Notes: generated from the sequence alone by a model not told the origin. A DNA stretch of 64,000 nucleotides from Phycisphaerales bacterium (GCA_023382935.1 JAHDXL010000001.1:221003-285002), one strand, 5' to 3'; positions 13,279-22,881 are shown, numbered from the stretch's first letter. A program made the numbers and translations.

Positions 13279-13821
13279 TCACACTTTCTCGATGGTTTCG
13301 CCCTTTTCGAGTTTCTCCTCGATCGCCTTGACGATGCCCATGAGCCGTCCGCCGGGGCCCTTGACCGCCCCCAGCAGTTTGCGGCCGGGGCTGAGGATGA
13401 GGGTGACGTCCTTGGCGATGGCCTCGTCCCGGGTGGGGAACTTGGACAGGGCCTTGACCCCCTCCTCGCCCTCAAACAACTGCCCGTCCAGCACCGCGCC
13501 GCGGAGTTGGAGGTCGGGGAAGTCTTTGAGGAGGCCGACGATTTCGCGGGCGACTTCGACCACCGACTCGGCGCCATAAGCCAAGGCGTTGGCGCCGGAG
13601 AGCAGCGGGCTGAGCCCGGCGAGTTTCGTATCGCCAAACGCCTTCATGAAGAGGGAGTTGCGGATCACGGTGACCCGGATCTCTTTCTTGGCCAGCGTCT
13701 GGCGGATCTTGTTGGTGTTGTTGCTGCTCACGCCGCGGAGGCTGATGAGCATGGCGTCTTCGATGTCGCCGACGCGACCCTGGTAGTCGCGGATGATCAT
13801 TTCCTTGACGGGCTTTGACAT
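13279..13821 (-). CDS. rplJ: 50S ribosomal protein L10
   Basis: This 180-residue protein is the base of the ribosomal stalk and binds L7/L12 dimers through its C-terminal helix. The N-terminal segment MSKPVKEMIIRDYQGRVGDI and the block VTVIRNSLFMKAFGDT are typical. AGGAG lies 7 nt before the ATG. It starts 36 nt after rplA, which leaves no room for a long L10 autoregulatory leader between the two genes. Confidence 0.95.
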   Translation of the reverse strand: MSKPVKEMIIRDYQGRVGDIEDAMLISLRGVSSNNTNKIRQTLAKKEIRVTVIRNSLFMKAFGDTKLAGLSPLLSGANALAYGAESVVEVAREIVGLLKDFPDLQLRGAVLDGQLFEGEEGVKALSKFPTRDEAIAKDVTLILSPGRKLLGAVKGPGGRLMGIVKAIEEKLEKGETIEKV

Positions 13822-13857
13822 GGAGGTGCTCCTTCGCTCGTGCGTTCACAGGGCCCG

Positions 13858-14556
13858 TCAGGAGGCCGCGACCGCCGACTCGTATTTGAGTTGCAGACCG
13901 GGCGTCATCGTTCCGCTGATGGTGATCTTCTTGATGTACGTTCCCTTCACCGTCGAGGGGCGAATCTTCTCGATCGTGTGAATGAAGTGCATCAGGTTCT
14001 CCAACAAGTCCGACTCGGAGAAGGACATCTTCCCGATCACCGCCTGCACGTTCCCGCCCTTGTCAGTGCGATACTCGACCTTGCCGGCGGCGAACTCGCT
14101 GACCGCATCGGCCACGTTCGCAGTCACCGTGCCGTTCTTCGGGCTGGGCATCAGGCCCTTGGGCCCCAGCACGCGACCCAACTTGGAGATAACGCGCATC
14201 ATGTCGGGCGAGGCGACCGCAACGTCGAAGTCCATCCAGCCTGCTTCGATCTCGGCCACCAGATCTTCACCACCGGCCTTGATCGCGCCGTTCTCGATGG
14301 CTTTCTTGGCCACGTCAGATGGACAGAAGGCCACCACGCGCTTGCTCTTGCCGATGCCCTTGGGCAGCGAAACCGAGCCGCGGAGCATCTGGTCGGCCTG
14401 CTTGGTGTCCACACCGAGGTGGACGCAGATCTCGACGGTCTGATCGAACTTGGGAGCCTTGAACTTCTTGAGCAGCGACACTGCCGAGGCCGGCTCGACC
14501 GGCCCTTGCGGGCACAGGGCCAGATTGTGCTTGCGGCGCTTGTTGATCCGTGCCAT
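13858..14556 (-). CDS. rplA: 50S ribosomal protein L1
   Basis: This 232-residue protein forms the L1 stalk of the 50S subunit. The conserved motifs GRVLGPKGLMPSPKNGTVT and GNVQAVIGKMSF are present, and its length is normal. The ATG is 3 nt after the rplK stop, with the ribosome binding site GGAGGG inside the end of rplK, so the two are translationally linked. Confidence 0.97.
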   Translation of the reverse strand: MARINKRRKHNLALCPQGPVEPASAVSLLKKFKAPKFDQTVEICVHLGVDTKQADQMLRGSVSLPKGIGKSKRVVAFCPSDVAKKAIENGAIKAGGEDLVAEIEAGWMDFDVAVASPDMMRVISKLGRVLGPKGLMPSPKNGTVTANVADAVSEFAAGKVEYRTDKGGNVQAVIGKMSFSESDLLENLMHFIHTIEKIRPSTVKGTYIKKITISGTMTPGLQLKYESAVAAS

Positions 14557-14559
14557 CGC

Positions 14560-14988
14560 TCAGCCCTCCACCGTCACGCCCATCTGGCGAGCCGTGCCTT
14601 CGATCACCCGCATCGCCGCCTCGATCGTCTGCGCGTTGAGGTCGGGCATCTTCTCCTGCGCGATCTTGCGGACCTGCTCGCGCGTGATCTTTCCGACCTT
14701 CTCCTTGTTGGGAACTCCCGAGCCCTTCTCGATGCCCGCGGCCTCGAGGATCAGGACCGACGCGGGCGAACTCTTGATTTCGAGTTCGAACGAGCGGTCG
14801 CTGTAGGCACGGACGATGCAGCCGACCAGTTTCCCGTTCAACTGGGCCGTGGCCGCGTTGAACTGCTGGATGAATTGGCCGGGGTTGACGCCGTTGGCGC
14901 CCAGCACGGGTCCGAGCGGAGGCGCGGGCGTGGCCTTGCCTCCCGGCGCCATGATTTTGAACGTTTTGACAAGTTCTCTCTTGGCCAT
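14560..14988 (-). CDS. rplK: 50S ribosomal protein L11
   Basis: This 142-residue protein binds 23S rRNA at the GTPase centre. The Pro-rich N-terminal segment PAPPLGPVLGANGVNPGQF and the C-terminal rRNA-binding part ending TARQMGVTVEG are diagnostic. GGAGGT lies 8 nt before the ATG. It is first in the rplKAJL cluster; secE and nusG, often upstream, are not here. Confidence 0.97.
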   Translation of the reverse strand: MAKRELVKTFKIMAPGGKATPAPPLGPVLGANGVNPGQFIQQFNAATAQLNGKLVGCIVRAYSDRSFELEIKSSPASVLILEAAGIEKGSGVPNKEKVGKITREQVRKIAQEKMPDLNAQTIEAAMRVIEGTARQMGVTVEG

Positions 14989-15099
14989 CGGTCTCCACCT
15001 CCCACCCTCCTGGAAGGTCTGTCGGGGCCAAGCCGGCAGCCGGAGGGTGGTTCACACGGTTCGCGTTGTCCGCGCAGGACTTCCCCGCGCAGGGTCGTG

Positions 15100-15127
15100 A
15101 GTATAGACCCACGCCCTGCCCGGACAA
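15100..15127 (-). promoter_or_regulatory. sigma-70-type promoter of the rplK operon
   Basis: On the minus strand TTGTCC (15127-15122) is followed after 16 bp by TATACT (15105-15100). Transcription would begin near 15093, giving a leader of about 105 nt before rplK. Position and hexamers fit a housekeeping promoter. Confidence 0.6.
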
Positions 15128-15157
15128 GTCGAACCAATCCGGACTCGGGTTGCGGGC

Positions 15158-16228
15158 CTAGCGCTTCAGGACCGACCGGAAGGTGTCGGCCACGGGCTGC
15201 TCGAGCCCCTGCTCAGCCGCCCGCTCGATCATTTTCAACGCCTGCGCGCCCTTGTCCTGAGCCTGGAGCAGCGTCGCAAGCGTGAACCAGCCCGACGAGG
15301 TCTTCAACTGGTTGGCCGCAGGGCTGACAGTGCCCATGAGCGCGCGGGTCCGGGCCCCATCGAAACCCAGGTCGGCGAGCGGAAGCGGGGCGCGGGCCAG
15401 TTCCGGGCGATCGCGGTAGGCCTTGCGGATGGCTGCGAAACCCTCGTCCACCCTTCCCTGTTCGAGCATCACCAGCCCGAACTCGCGCAGGGCCTCGGAA
15501 TCACCGGGATTTTCCCTCAGATGAATCCGATACTGAGCCTCGGCCGACTGGAGGTCGCCCAGCACGACCCCGAGCCGGGCGATGTCGATCGGCCTGGGGG
15601 GCTCGGGCGGTGGGAGCGTCTGTTGCTGCTGCTGGCCGCTCGACGGGCTGCTCATGGTTCCCCAGCCCGAGGTTTCATAGACCGAGAATCCGCCATCGCG
15701 GTAGTAGTAGCCCGAGGGGTAGTAGCCGTAGCCATACCCGATGGGCACGTAAACCCACGAGTTCCCATTCCAGCGGGGGAAGCAGATCACGTCGTAGGTC
15801 CAGCCATAGTCAGACCCGTGCAAAACGTGAACGCGGTCGCGGAGCCAACTGGGCAGGGTCGGAAGCACGTCGTCGGCATCGGGGACGACCATGCACCCGC
15901 CGTTGCCGTACCCGTGATGGGCGTGGCCGGTTCCCCAGCGGTTGTAGGCCAGTTCATTGGCCAGGTTGCCGTTGACGTTGAGGCTCCAGCCATCGCCCTC
16001 GACTTGGAGGGACACGCCGCTCCACCCGTAGCCGGGTTGCCAGTACCGATATCCATTCATCGGCGAAGTCGTGGTGGACCGGGTGAGGGGGCTGTTGGTC
16101 ACGCGGAGTTGCTGGCCCGGAATCCCGGTCCGAACCGGGGGCCCCATCGTCGTGCGCTGCTGCTGGGCCCAAGACGTCCCGGTCAACCCGGCGATCAGCG
16201 TGACGGCCAGCCTGGTTTTCCAGTCCAT
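15158..16228 (-). CDS. exported protein with TPR-like C-terminal region
   Basis: This is a 356-residue protein of unknown role. Residues 1-22 ([20 protein letters not shown], then AQ) form a signal peptide. A Tyr/Gly-rich region (about 50-190) carries repeated [13 protein letters not shown]-like patches. A Gln/Pro linker follows, and residues 215-356 look like helical TPR repeats ([23 protein letters not shown]). The start at 16228 has GGAGGT 5 nt upstream; an ATG at 16285 would add 19 residues before the signal peptide. The family is not recognised. The gene is divergent from a lipoprotein gene. Confidence 0.75.
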   Translation of the reverse strand: MDWKTRLAVTLIAGLTGTSWAQQQRTTMGPPVRTGIPGQQLRVTNSPLTRSTTTSPMNGYRYWQPGYGWSGVSLQVEGDGWSLNVNGNLANELAYNRWGTGHAHHGYGNGGCMVVPDADDVLPTLPSWLRDRVHVLHGSDYGWTYDVICFPRWNGNSWVYVPIGYGYGYYPSGYYYRDGGFSVYETSGWGTMSSPSSGQQQQQTLPPPEPPRPIDIARLGVVLGDLQSAEAQYRIHLRENPGDSEALREFGLVMLEQGRVDEGFAAIRKAYRDRPELARAPLPLADLGFDGARTRALMGTVSPAANQLKTSSGWFTLATLLQAQDKGAQALKMIERAAEQGLEQPVADTFRSVLKR

Positions 16229-16273
16229 CGCACACCTCCATGCGCCCACCCTCTTACATACTCGCAATCTCGC

Positions 16274-16326
16274 GTCCGGATTCAACTCCCATCACCCATC
16301 AGCGCCCAAAAACCGCGAATCCGGAC
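16274..16326. promoter_or_regulatory. 10-bp inverted repeat in a divergent promoter region
   Basis: GTCCGGATTC (16274-16283) and GAATCCGGAC (16317-16326) are exact reverse complements, 33 bp apart, with centres 43 bp apart, close to four helical turns. They lie between two divergent genes and could be paired operator half-sites. No regulator is identified. Confidence 0.35.
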
Positions 16327-16372
16327 ACCCACTCGGCAGAAGGGAGGGGGAGCGGCTATCTTGTCTGTTCCC

Positions 16373-17080
16373 ATGAGCCTTCGACTGCCGCTCATCAGTA
16401 CCGCCCTTCTTGCCGCCTGCCTTGTTCTGGCGGGGTGTTCAATCGTCCCCGCTTCTTTCGTGGGCTCGCGGAGTGCGGTTGAGATCGACTCGCAGGCCTT
16501 CGACGTGGGGCTGCGACCCAACCTGCCGATCCGGCTGTATCGGTTCGTGGACAAGAATACGGCCGACGTGATTCTCACCGACATTTCGATGGAGAGCCTG
16601 ACAGATCCTTCGGGCCCGCCCCCGACGGGGAACATTATTCACGTGCAGTTGTTCGTGCATCCCAAGCCGGGGCGGACGCCGATCGCGTCAACCGCGTGCA
16701 GCGCGACGGTGCAACACCTGGTGCTGGCGCGCGGGCAGGTGGGCGTGTACACGGGCGGAGGATTTCTGTATCCCGATGCGCCGCCGGGGGAGAAGTACTT
16801 CGGCGGTTCCATCAGCGCGGCTGCACTGAGGCTGACGCGCGCGACCGACCAGTTTGTCGATCAACTCGGACCGAGTCAGGGCAACATTTCGTTCGTGGCG
16901 CAGCGCGACGACGCAACTGTGGCGCGGCTGCTGACGATCATCGACCGGTTGGGCGAGGTGGGCTACCCGGCCCGGCCGCGGATGACGGAGGAGATGCGAA
17001 GACTCTCCGAGTCCACGCTGAGCGAGATTGCCGAGCCGGAGAGCGAGGGACCGGAGGAGTCTGATTCGGATGGGGAGTAG
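16373..17080 (+). CDS. putative outer-envelope lipoprotein
   Basis: This is a 235-residue protein of unknown family. A signal peptide with the lipobox LAGC (Cys near residue 22) predicts lipidation. The middle part has alternating beta-type segments ([34 protein letters not shown]), and the C-terminus is strongly acidic ([15 protein letters not shown]). The ATG at 16373 is chosen because the lipoprotein signal starts there; the open frame extends far upstream without support. Confidence 0.7.
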   Translation: MSLRLPLISTALLAACLVLAGCSIVPASFVGSRSAVEIDSQAFDVGLRPNLPIRLYRFVDKNTADVILTDISMESLTDPSGPPPTGNIIHVQLFVHPKPGRTPIASTACSATVQHLVLARGQVGVYTGGGFLYPDAPPGEKYFGGSISAAALRLTRATDQFVDQLGPSQGNISFVAQRDDATVARLLTIIDRLGEVGYPARPRMTEEMRRLSESTLSEIAEPESEGPEESDSDGE

Positions 17081-17202
17081 GGACTCGTGAAGGCCATGTC
17101 GGTCCTCGGGCGTTGCCGAAGTGGAAGCACAGTCCACGCGCGGGAAGCAGCCTTGCGGACAAGGTTGCTGGCACGACACAGGCTGAAAGCCTCCGCCTCC
17201 GG

Positions 17203-18357
17203 TCAACTTCGATCGCCGTACCACGCATCGAGAGTCTGTTCGGCGGCGTCGCGATAAAGGGTGCGCAGCATGGGCGCGGGCAGATGGCGGCCGAGGAGCC
17301 GCGGGGCGCTCAGGGCGTCGTACCGATCCGGCTCGACCATCATCAGGTCCGGGTCGGCAATGTTGGACTCGGCGTCGCAGTCGGTCTCCCACATGGTCCG
17401 CAGGGCCCAGTAGCGGCTGGAATAGAGGTCGAAGGCGTCGGCCTCGCTGGCGGCGAGCATGGCGCCGAATCGCGGGCTCTCGGGCTTGATCGCGGCCAGA
17501 TGCTCGTCACTGACGACGATGTCGGAGCCGAAGAGGATGCGGCCGCTGAACCGCTGAAGAAACGCGACCAGGCGCTCGCGCGGATGCCGGCTCAGTTCCC
17601 GCACCATCCACTTCGTCGCCGAGGTGTCGAGCACGAGGTTGGGGTGACGATCGAGCAGCCCGGAGAGGAAGTCAAGGTTTTCAGGCCAGCCGCCCATGTG
17701 CGCGGCCATGAGGGGGACGGGGTAGTCTTCGAGGATGCGTTCGAGACCGACGTAGTGCTGCGTCTTGGGGGGGTAGCGGCTCGTGTCGGCGTAGGTGGTG
17801 GCAAACCAGGTATCCGGATCGCCCACGTGCACCATGAGCATCATGCCCAGATCCACGGCCCGCGCGGCGACGCGCCGACGCCACGGCGCATCGAGCGGGA
17901 CGATGTCGGCCGGATCGATCCCGGCCTTGTCGGCGTAGTCGCGCATGCGCGGGGCGGCCCACATCTTCACGCAGCGGGCGCCGAATCGCCCAGCCCACTG
18001 GGGCAGGGCTTCGAGGAAGCCCTCGGTCATCGCCCACTTCATATCCCTGTGCCCATACGCGGGCACGGCGATGAAGCGAATACGGTCGCCCATGACTTCG
18101 CGCACCGCGTCGGCATGGGCAAGGGGAGTCTGGGAGTAGACCCGCTCGACGCCGAAGAGGTCCATCACGCGAAGGAAGATCTTTGCTGACTCGGGCCCGT
18201 TGACGTGCACGTGCGCGTCGATGATGGGGACGGGGGGGCGACCAAGGCGTCCGGCCTCGGCCTGATAGCACAGGCCCAAGCGATTGGCCTGGAGGCGAGC
18301 CAGGACGATCGGATCGTCGGGCAGGCGCGGCCGGGTTGGTGTACGCTCATCAGGCAC
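17203..18357 (-). CDS. amidohydrolase family 2 (TIM-barrel metal hydrolase)
   Basis: This protein of about 384 residues belongs to the amidohydrolase-2 superfamily, whose members hydrolyse or decarboxylate small molecules on a metal centre. The metal-binding motif DAHVHVN is near residue 47 of the chosen start. Later blocks MVHVGDPDTWF, MAAHMGG and LFGSDIVVSD supply the further His and Asp ligands expected in such barrels. The substrate is unknown. No ATG is available: a GTG at 18357 is preferred because a TTG at 18393 would overlap the divergent glycosyltransferase start. Neither has a good ribosome binding site. Confidence 0.8.
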   Translation of the reverse strand: MPDERTPTRPRLPDDPIVLARLQANRLGLCYQAEAGRLGRPPVPIIDAHVHVNGPESAKIFLRVMDLFGVERVYSQTPLAHADAVREVMGDRIRFIAVPAYGHRDMKWAMTEGFLEALPQWAGRFGARCVKMWAAPRMRDYADKAGIDPADIVPLDAPWRRRVAARAVDLGMMLMVHVGDPDTWFATTYADTSRYPPKTQHYVGLERILEDYPVPLMAAHMGGWPENLDFLSGLLDRHPNLVLDTSATKWMVRELSRHPRERLVAFLQRFSGRILFGSDIVVSDEHLAAIKPESPRFGAMLAASEADAFDLYSSRYWALRTMWETDCDAESNIADPDLMMVEPDRYDALSAPRLLGRHLPAPMLRTLYRDAAEQTLDAWYGDRS

Positions 18358-18380
18358 GAGCGATGGTAGACGGGCGGCAC

Positions 18381-19622
18381 ATGAGCAACCCAACGCATGA
18401 CGAACCCCAGCCGGTGCGAGGCCAGAAGGCCTTTCGCTTTGACCGACACAAGCAGCAGATCCAGCGCCAAGGGCGTGCCCGAATCGTGCTGGCCCACGAC
18501 TGGCTGGTGGGCAGACGCGGGGGCGAAGCGGTGCTCGAACGCATCGCGGCGTACGTGCGGCAGTATCACACCGCCGTGGCGCTGCTGACGCTGTTCGACC
18601 GCGGCGTGTCTATCGGCGAGCACACCGACCAGGTGCGGCGCATCGCCGCGGGCAAGAGCAGGCTGCCACTGGCCGGTCCGGCACGCAAGTGGATGCTGCC
18701 GCTGTTCCCGGGCATGGTGAGCGACCTGTCCGGCTGGGCGGCGAGCCTGCACGAGGAAGAGCCGATTCACCTGCTGATCTCGACCAGTTCGGGACTGATC
18801 AAGAACATTCGTGCGCCGGAGAGTGTTCCGCACCTATGTTACTGCCATTCGCCGGCCCGGTGGCTGTGGGAGCAGGGCGAGGAGTACCGGCGCGGCCAAG
18901 GCGGGCAGGTCCGCGGGCTCGGACTGGCGCTGTTCGGGGAGCGCCTGCGCCAGTTTGACCGCTCCGGGACGCGCGGGGTTAACGTGTTCATCGCCAACTC
19001 GAACCACACGCGCGGCTTGATCGAGAGAGTGTATTCACGCGATGCGGCGGTGATTCCTCCTCCGGTGCGGACGGAGTTTTTCACGCCGGACGCGACGGTG
19101 GTGCGCGAGGACTTCTGGCTGGTGGTCAGCGCGCTGGAGCCGTACAAGCGCGTGGAACTGGCGATCGAGGCGGCCGCGAAGGCGCGACAGCGTCTCATCA
19201 TTGCGGGCGAAGGCTCGATGCAGGGATGGCTACGGGCGCACGCGCGGCAGATGGTCAAGAGGCACGCGGGGGGAGTGAAGGGGCTGGTCGAGTTCGTGGG
19301 GCGCGTAGGCGACGAGCAGTTGCTCAGTTTGTACCGGCGTGCCCGGGTGTTGATCTTCCCCCAGATCGAGGACTTCGGCATCACCGCGGTCGAGGCGCAA
19401 GCCTGCGGATGCCCCGTGGTGGCCCGAAACCAGGGCGGCTCGCTCGACACCGTGATTTCAGGCAAGACCGGGGTGTTCTTTGACCGCCCCGAGCCCGAAG
19501 CGATCATCGATGCCGTCCGGGTGCTGCCGAACCATCCCAAACACTGCCGGATCAACGCGGAGAAGTTTTCGGAGAAGTTGTTCGATCAGAGGATGGGGAT
19601 GCAGATCGAGCAATTGCTGTGA
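18381..19622 (+). CDS. glycosyltransferase family 4 (GT-B fold)
   Basis: This 413-residue protein transfers a sugar from a nucleotide donor to an unknown acceptor, probably a surface glycan. N-terminal GT-B features are VLAHDWLVGRRGGEAVLERI and YCHSPARWLWEQGEEY. The C-terminal donor domain has VSALEPYKRVELAIEAA and the GT4 signature EDFGITAVEAQACGCPVVA with the nucleotide-binding Glu residues. An ATG at 18363 would add six residues. The gene stands alone, divergent from the amidohydrolase. Confidence 0.9.
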   Translation: MSNPTHDEPQPVRGQKAFRFDRHKQQIQRQGRARIVLAHDWLVGRRGGEAVLERIAAYVRQYHTAVALLTLFDRGVSIGEHTDQVRRIAAGKSRLPLAGPARKWMLPLFPGMVSDLSGWAASLHEEEPIHLLISTSSGLIKNIRAPESVPHLCYCHSPARWLWEQGEEYRRGQGGQVRGLGLALFGERLRQFDRSGTRGVNVFIANSNHTRGLIERVYSRDAAVIPPPVRTEFFTPDATVVREDFWLVVSALEPYKRVELAIEAAAKARQRLIIAGEGSMQGWLRAHARQMVKRHAGGVKGLVEFVGRVGDEQLLSLYRRARVLIFPQIEDFGITAVEAQACGCPVVARNQGGSLDTVISGKTGVFFDRPEPEAIIDAVRVLPNHPKHCRINAEKFSEKLFDQRMGMQIEQLL

Positions 19623-19676
19623 CGGGAAGTCACTGGAGTTGGGTACTGGGCGATCGGATTGAGGATGACGTGGTCA

Positions 19677-19694
19677 CTCCCGCTTGCGCGGGAG
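19677..19694. repeat. intergenic hairpin CTCCCGC-N4-GCGGGAG, copy 2
   Basis: This is the same perfect 7-bp stem as at 3848-3865, here with loop TTGC, between two convergent genes. It could serve as a bidirectional transcription stop, though no T-tract follows. Confidence 0.45.
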
Positions 19695-19724
19695 GCTCTG
19701 GCCCCATCCCAAGCGCAAGTTCGC

Positions 19725-20492
19725 TCAATCACTGGGCAGCGTTGGCTTCTCCGGCTCGACGCCTTGCGGCAGGATCTCGATCTCGACGTGGAAGTGCATC
19801 GGTTCGAGAAAGGTGCCCGGCAGGCTGGACTTCCAGGGGTCGCGGATGTGCTTGAACAGCGCGTAGGGCACGCGGACGTGCAAACTGATGGAGCCGTCGG
19901 GCTCGACCTGCGCCTGGCCTGAGCCGTGCCCGGGCTGCCCATCGAGCGAGCCGGGGCGTGCGTCGTACCCGGCGCGGATGCGTCCGTTGAGCGTCTCGCC
20001 CGGGTCGACGGTGTTGAACAGGTTCCACGCGTCGGAGGGCACGCGGCAAGCCTTGAGGCTGTCACGCGAGAACTTGAGGTGTTGCACGATGGTGTGCGGG
20101 CGCGGCACTGCCGGCTGGTTCATGCGGATGCCGGTGACGCGCACGTCGATGACGCTGTCGCGCTCGACCTGGTCGAAGAAGAGGAGCCCTTCCTCGACTT
20201 TGTAGAAGCCGAAGCGGACGACGGCGCCCCTGGGGTGGCTGGCGCCCTTGAGCATGCGTGTGCCACCTGCGGCCGCGTAGGCAGAGATGTTGCCACCAAT
20301 GGGCTTGCGGTCGCCGTCCCAGCCATAGGAGAGTTCAGACTCATGAATGTGCTCGATACCGTCGGCGCCGTGCCAGGAGACGCGCACGCGGGGCGGGCTG
20401 GCGTCATCAACCAGCAGCAGTGCTGGCTGGCGGGGTGCTGCCAGCACGCCGAGCACGAACACGATCCAGAATGTCAGCGCCTGGGTGAGCAT
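19725..20492 (-). CDS. exported protein of unknown function
   Basis: This 255-residue protein starts with a hydrophobic signal segment (MLTQALTFWIVFVLGVLAA). The rest is predicted to be mostly beta structure, with no motif I recognise. Its wording of charged and aromatic residues (RVRVSWHGADGIEHIHESEL, FHVEIEILP) fits an extracytoplasmic beta-sandwich. It is divergent from the choice-of-anchor B gene, with 118 bp between. Confidence 0.65.
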   Translation of the reverse strand: MLTQALTFWIVFVLGVLAAPRQPALLLVDDASPPRVRVSWHGADGIEHIHESELSYGWDGDRKPIGGNISAYAAAGGTRMLKGASHPRGAVVRFGFYKVEEGLLFFDQVERDSVIDVRVTGIRMNQPAVPRPHTIVQHLKFSRDSLKACRVPSDAWNLFNTVDPGETLNGRIRAGYDARPGSLDGQPGHGSGQAQVEPDGSISLHVRVPYALFKHIRDPWKSSLPGTFLEPMHFHVEIEILPQGVEPEKPTLPSD

Positions 20493-20539
20493 GGGCGTCG
20501 GTTCTCGAACCGGGCGGGAGGCATGTTCCCGCGTGGGAC

Positions 20540-20569
20540 TTTACACGGACGTGCATCGTCCGTTATGCT
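20540..20569 (+). promoter_or_regulatory. sigma-70-type promoter with an operator-like palindrome in its spacer
   Basis: TTTACA (20540-20545), an 18-bp spacer and TATGCT (20564-20569) form a promoter about 42 bp before the choice-of-anchor B gene. The spacer is nearly filled by the exact palindrome ACGGACG-TGCAT-CGTCCGT (20545-20563). This is where MerR-type activators or simple repressors bind. The regulator is unknown. Confidence 0.5.
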
Positions 20570-20610
20570 GCCTCGCAAATCAAGCGCGAGCGTTTGACGG
20601 GGAGAATCGG

Positions 20611-22881
20611 ATGCATCGGAACATCACGACCGGGGGCTTGGTGGTCATTCTGGGCTTGTGCGGGAGTCTGGCACGGGGCGACGAGGACGGGCGCAAACTG
20701 CTTGACCTGGAGCCAATGGTGCCGGGGCCCATCTGGCGACTGGGCGACGGCGCGCCGCGCGGGTTCAGCGCTTCCGGTGTGACGCTGATGAGTTGGCTTC
20801 CGCTGAACAACTTTTCGGGCGGGCACGGCTCGGGCAACGACTGCTGGGGCTACGTGTCGCCGTCAGGGCGCGAGTACGCGATTATCGGGCTGGAGCGCGG
20901 GTTCGGATTTGTGGAGATCACCGACCCGAGCAATCCGGTGATCGTCGCGAGCATCCCGGGGCCGACGAGTCTTTGGCACGACGTCAAGGTGATCGGGCAC
21001 TACGCCTATGGCGTGAGCGAGGGCGGTTCGGGCATCCAGGTGATGGACCTGTCCGACATCGACAACGGTGTGGTGACGCTGGTGCGCAACTGGCAGTCGG
21101 GCGGGCACTCCTCGACGCACAACATCGTCTCGAACCCCGACGCGGGAACGCTCTACCTGGCGGGAGCCAACGTCGGCAACGGCGGTCTGGTCAGCCTGAA
21201 CATGAGCGACCCGACGCGCCCGACCGTCTCCACCGGCTGGACCGACATGTATGTGCATGACGCGTGTGTGGTGTCCTATACCGAAGGGCCTTACGCCGGA
21301 CGCGAGATCGCGTTCTGCGCCAGCGGGTTCAACGGCGGATGGAACTCAACGGGCCTGCGTATCGTCGACGTCACCGACAAGAACAACATTTTCACCATTT
21401 CGACTTACTACTACACGACGCCCGCGTACAGCCACCAAGTCTGGCTGACGCCCGACAAGCGCTTCGCGTACCTCGATGACGAACTGGACGAGCAGAATGG
21501 GCTGGTGCCCACCACGACGACGCGGATCATCGACGTGTCCAATCTCTCGGCCCCCGTGCAGGTAGGCACATTCACGAGCAACTCCACTTCGATCGACCAC
21601 AATCTGTACGTGCGCGACCAGTACATCTTCGAGGCCAACTACACCTCGGGGTTGCGGGTGTTCGATGCGACGGACCCGGTGAACCCAGTGCAGATCGCCT
21701 TTTTCGACACGTATCCGGCCGGCGACAGCGCCAATTTCAACGGCGCGTGGAGTTGCTACCCTTACTTCCCCTCGGGCACGGTCATCGTCAGCGACATGAA
21801 CCGCGGACTGTTCGTGCTTCGCGTCGACGCCATCGACGGAGAGCGGCTGGACATCCAACTGGTGGGCGATCGGCCCTCGATGCTCAATCCCTTCGGCGGC
21901 ACCACGCTTGAAGTCACCATCAGCGAGGAGGGGCAGACGCTCAACCCCAGCACGGTATCGATGGTGGTGATTGACGGCAACGGGGTCGAGCACACGGCGC
22001 CGGGTGTGCCGACCGGGGCGGGAACCTACCGCTTCACTTCACCCGCGCTGGAGTGTGCCGACCAGGTCGAGTACTTCTTCAGCGCCCAAGCGACATCGGG
22101 CGAATACTTCTTTGCGCCGCTGACCGCGCCGACGCGCGGGTGGAGCGCCATCGCCGCCAGCGGGAGCAGCACCCCCTTTGCCGACGACTTCGAAGCCAGC
22201 CTCGGCTGGACCACCGCGAGCACGGCCAGCGCCGGGCAGTGGGCGCGAGGCGTGCCGGTCGGCGGTGGCACCCGCGGCGACCCGGCGACCGACTATGACG
22301 GCTCGGGCTCGTGCTACCTGACCGGCAACGCGGCCGGAGATTCCGACGTGGACAATGGCACGGTGACGCTGACATCTCCGGCCATGGACGCCAGCGGCGG
22401 GCGCGCGTTCCTGAACTACGCCCGCTGGTACTCCAACACCGCGGGGGCCGCGCCGCAGGCGGACACCTTCGTCGTCGAGGTTTCCAACAATAACGGCGGA
22501 AACTGGACCACGCTCGAGGTGGTCGGCCCCTCCGGGCCGGAGGTGTTCGGAGGGTGGGTGTACAAGTCGTTTGATCTCTCGACGGTGTTTGCGTCACCGA
22601 GCAGCCTGTTCAAGGTGAGGTTTGTCGCCTCCGACCTGGGCTCGGGCTCGGTGGTCGAAGCGGCGGTCGACGCGGTGTCCATCACGCGGTACGAGTGCGA
22701 GGCGCCGCCCGCCTGTCCGCCCGACCGCAACGCGGACGGCGTGCTCGACTTCTTTGACGTGCAGGACTTCCTGGCCGATTTTGCCGCACACGATCCGTCT
22801 GCCGACCTGACCGGCGACGGGATGCACAACTTCTTCGACGTGCAGATGTACCTGGCGACGTTCGCGGCCGGATGCCCGTGA
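20611..22881 (+). CDS. choice-of-anchor B family protein with LVIVD repeats and dockerin tail
   Basis: This is a 756-residue secreted protein. A signal peptide (MHRNITTGGLVVILGLCGSLARG) is followed by LVIVD-type beta-propeller repeats across about residues 60-410, seen as recurring 'DVSNLSAPVQVGTF' and 'VFDATDPVNPVQIAFF' phrases. An Ig-like segment (about 415-500) and a jelly-roll-like domain (about 520-690, starting DDFEASLGWTT) follow. It ends with two dockerin-type repeats (LDFFDVQDFL and HNFFDVQMYL, final GCP). The start at 20611 has GGAGA 5 nt upstream; the open frame extends to 20347 without support. Its ligand or partner is unknown. The same tail class occurs on the cytochrome at 404-2248, which suggests a shared surface-anchoring or sorting route. 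Confidence 0.85.
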   Translation: MHRNITTGGLVVILGLCGSLARGDEDGRKLLDLEPMVPGPIWRLGDGAPRGFSASGVTLMSWLPLNNFSGGHGSGNDCWGYVSPSGREYAIIGLERGFGFVEITDPSNPVIVASIPGPTSLWHDVKVIGHYAYGVSEGGSGIQVMDLSDIDNGVVTLVRNWQSGGHSSTHNIVSNPDAGTLYLAGANVGNGGLVSLNMSDPTRPTVSTGWTDMYVHDACVVSYTEGPYAGREIAFCASGFNGGWNSTGLRIVDVTDKNNIFTISTYYYTTPAYSHQVWLTPDKRFAYLDDELDEQNGLVPTTTTRIIDVSNLSAPVQVGTFTSNSTSIDHNLYVRDQYIFEANYTSGLRVFDATDPVNPVQIAFFDTYPAGDSANFNGAWSCYPYFPSGTVIVSDMNRGLFVLRVDAIDGERLDIQLVGDRPSMLNPFGGTTLEVTISEEGQTLNPSTVSMVVIDGNGVEHTAPGVPTGAGTYRFTSPALECADQVEYFFSAQATSGEYFFAPLTAPTRGWSAIAASGSSTPFADDFEASLGWTTASTASAGQWARGVPVGGGTRGDPATDYDGSGSCYLTGNAAGDSDVDNGTVTLTSPAMDASGGRAFLNYARWYSNTAGAAPQADTFVVEVSNNNGGNWTTLEVVGPSGPEVFGGWVYKSFDLSTVFASPSSLFKVRFVASDLGSGSVVEAAVDAVSITRYECEAPPACPPDRNADGVLDFFDVQDFLADFAAHDPSADLTGDGMHNFFDVQMYLATFAAGCP

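Noticed and set aside
20347-20610. Extended N-terminus of the choice-of-anchor B gene
   Set aside because: The added region covers the promoter and palindrome, and the signal peptide and ribosome binding site begin at 20611.
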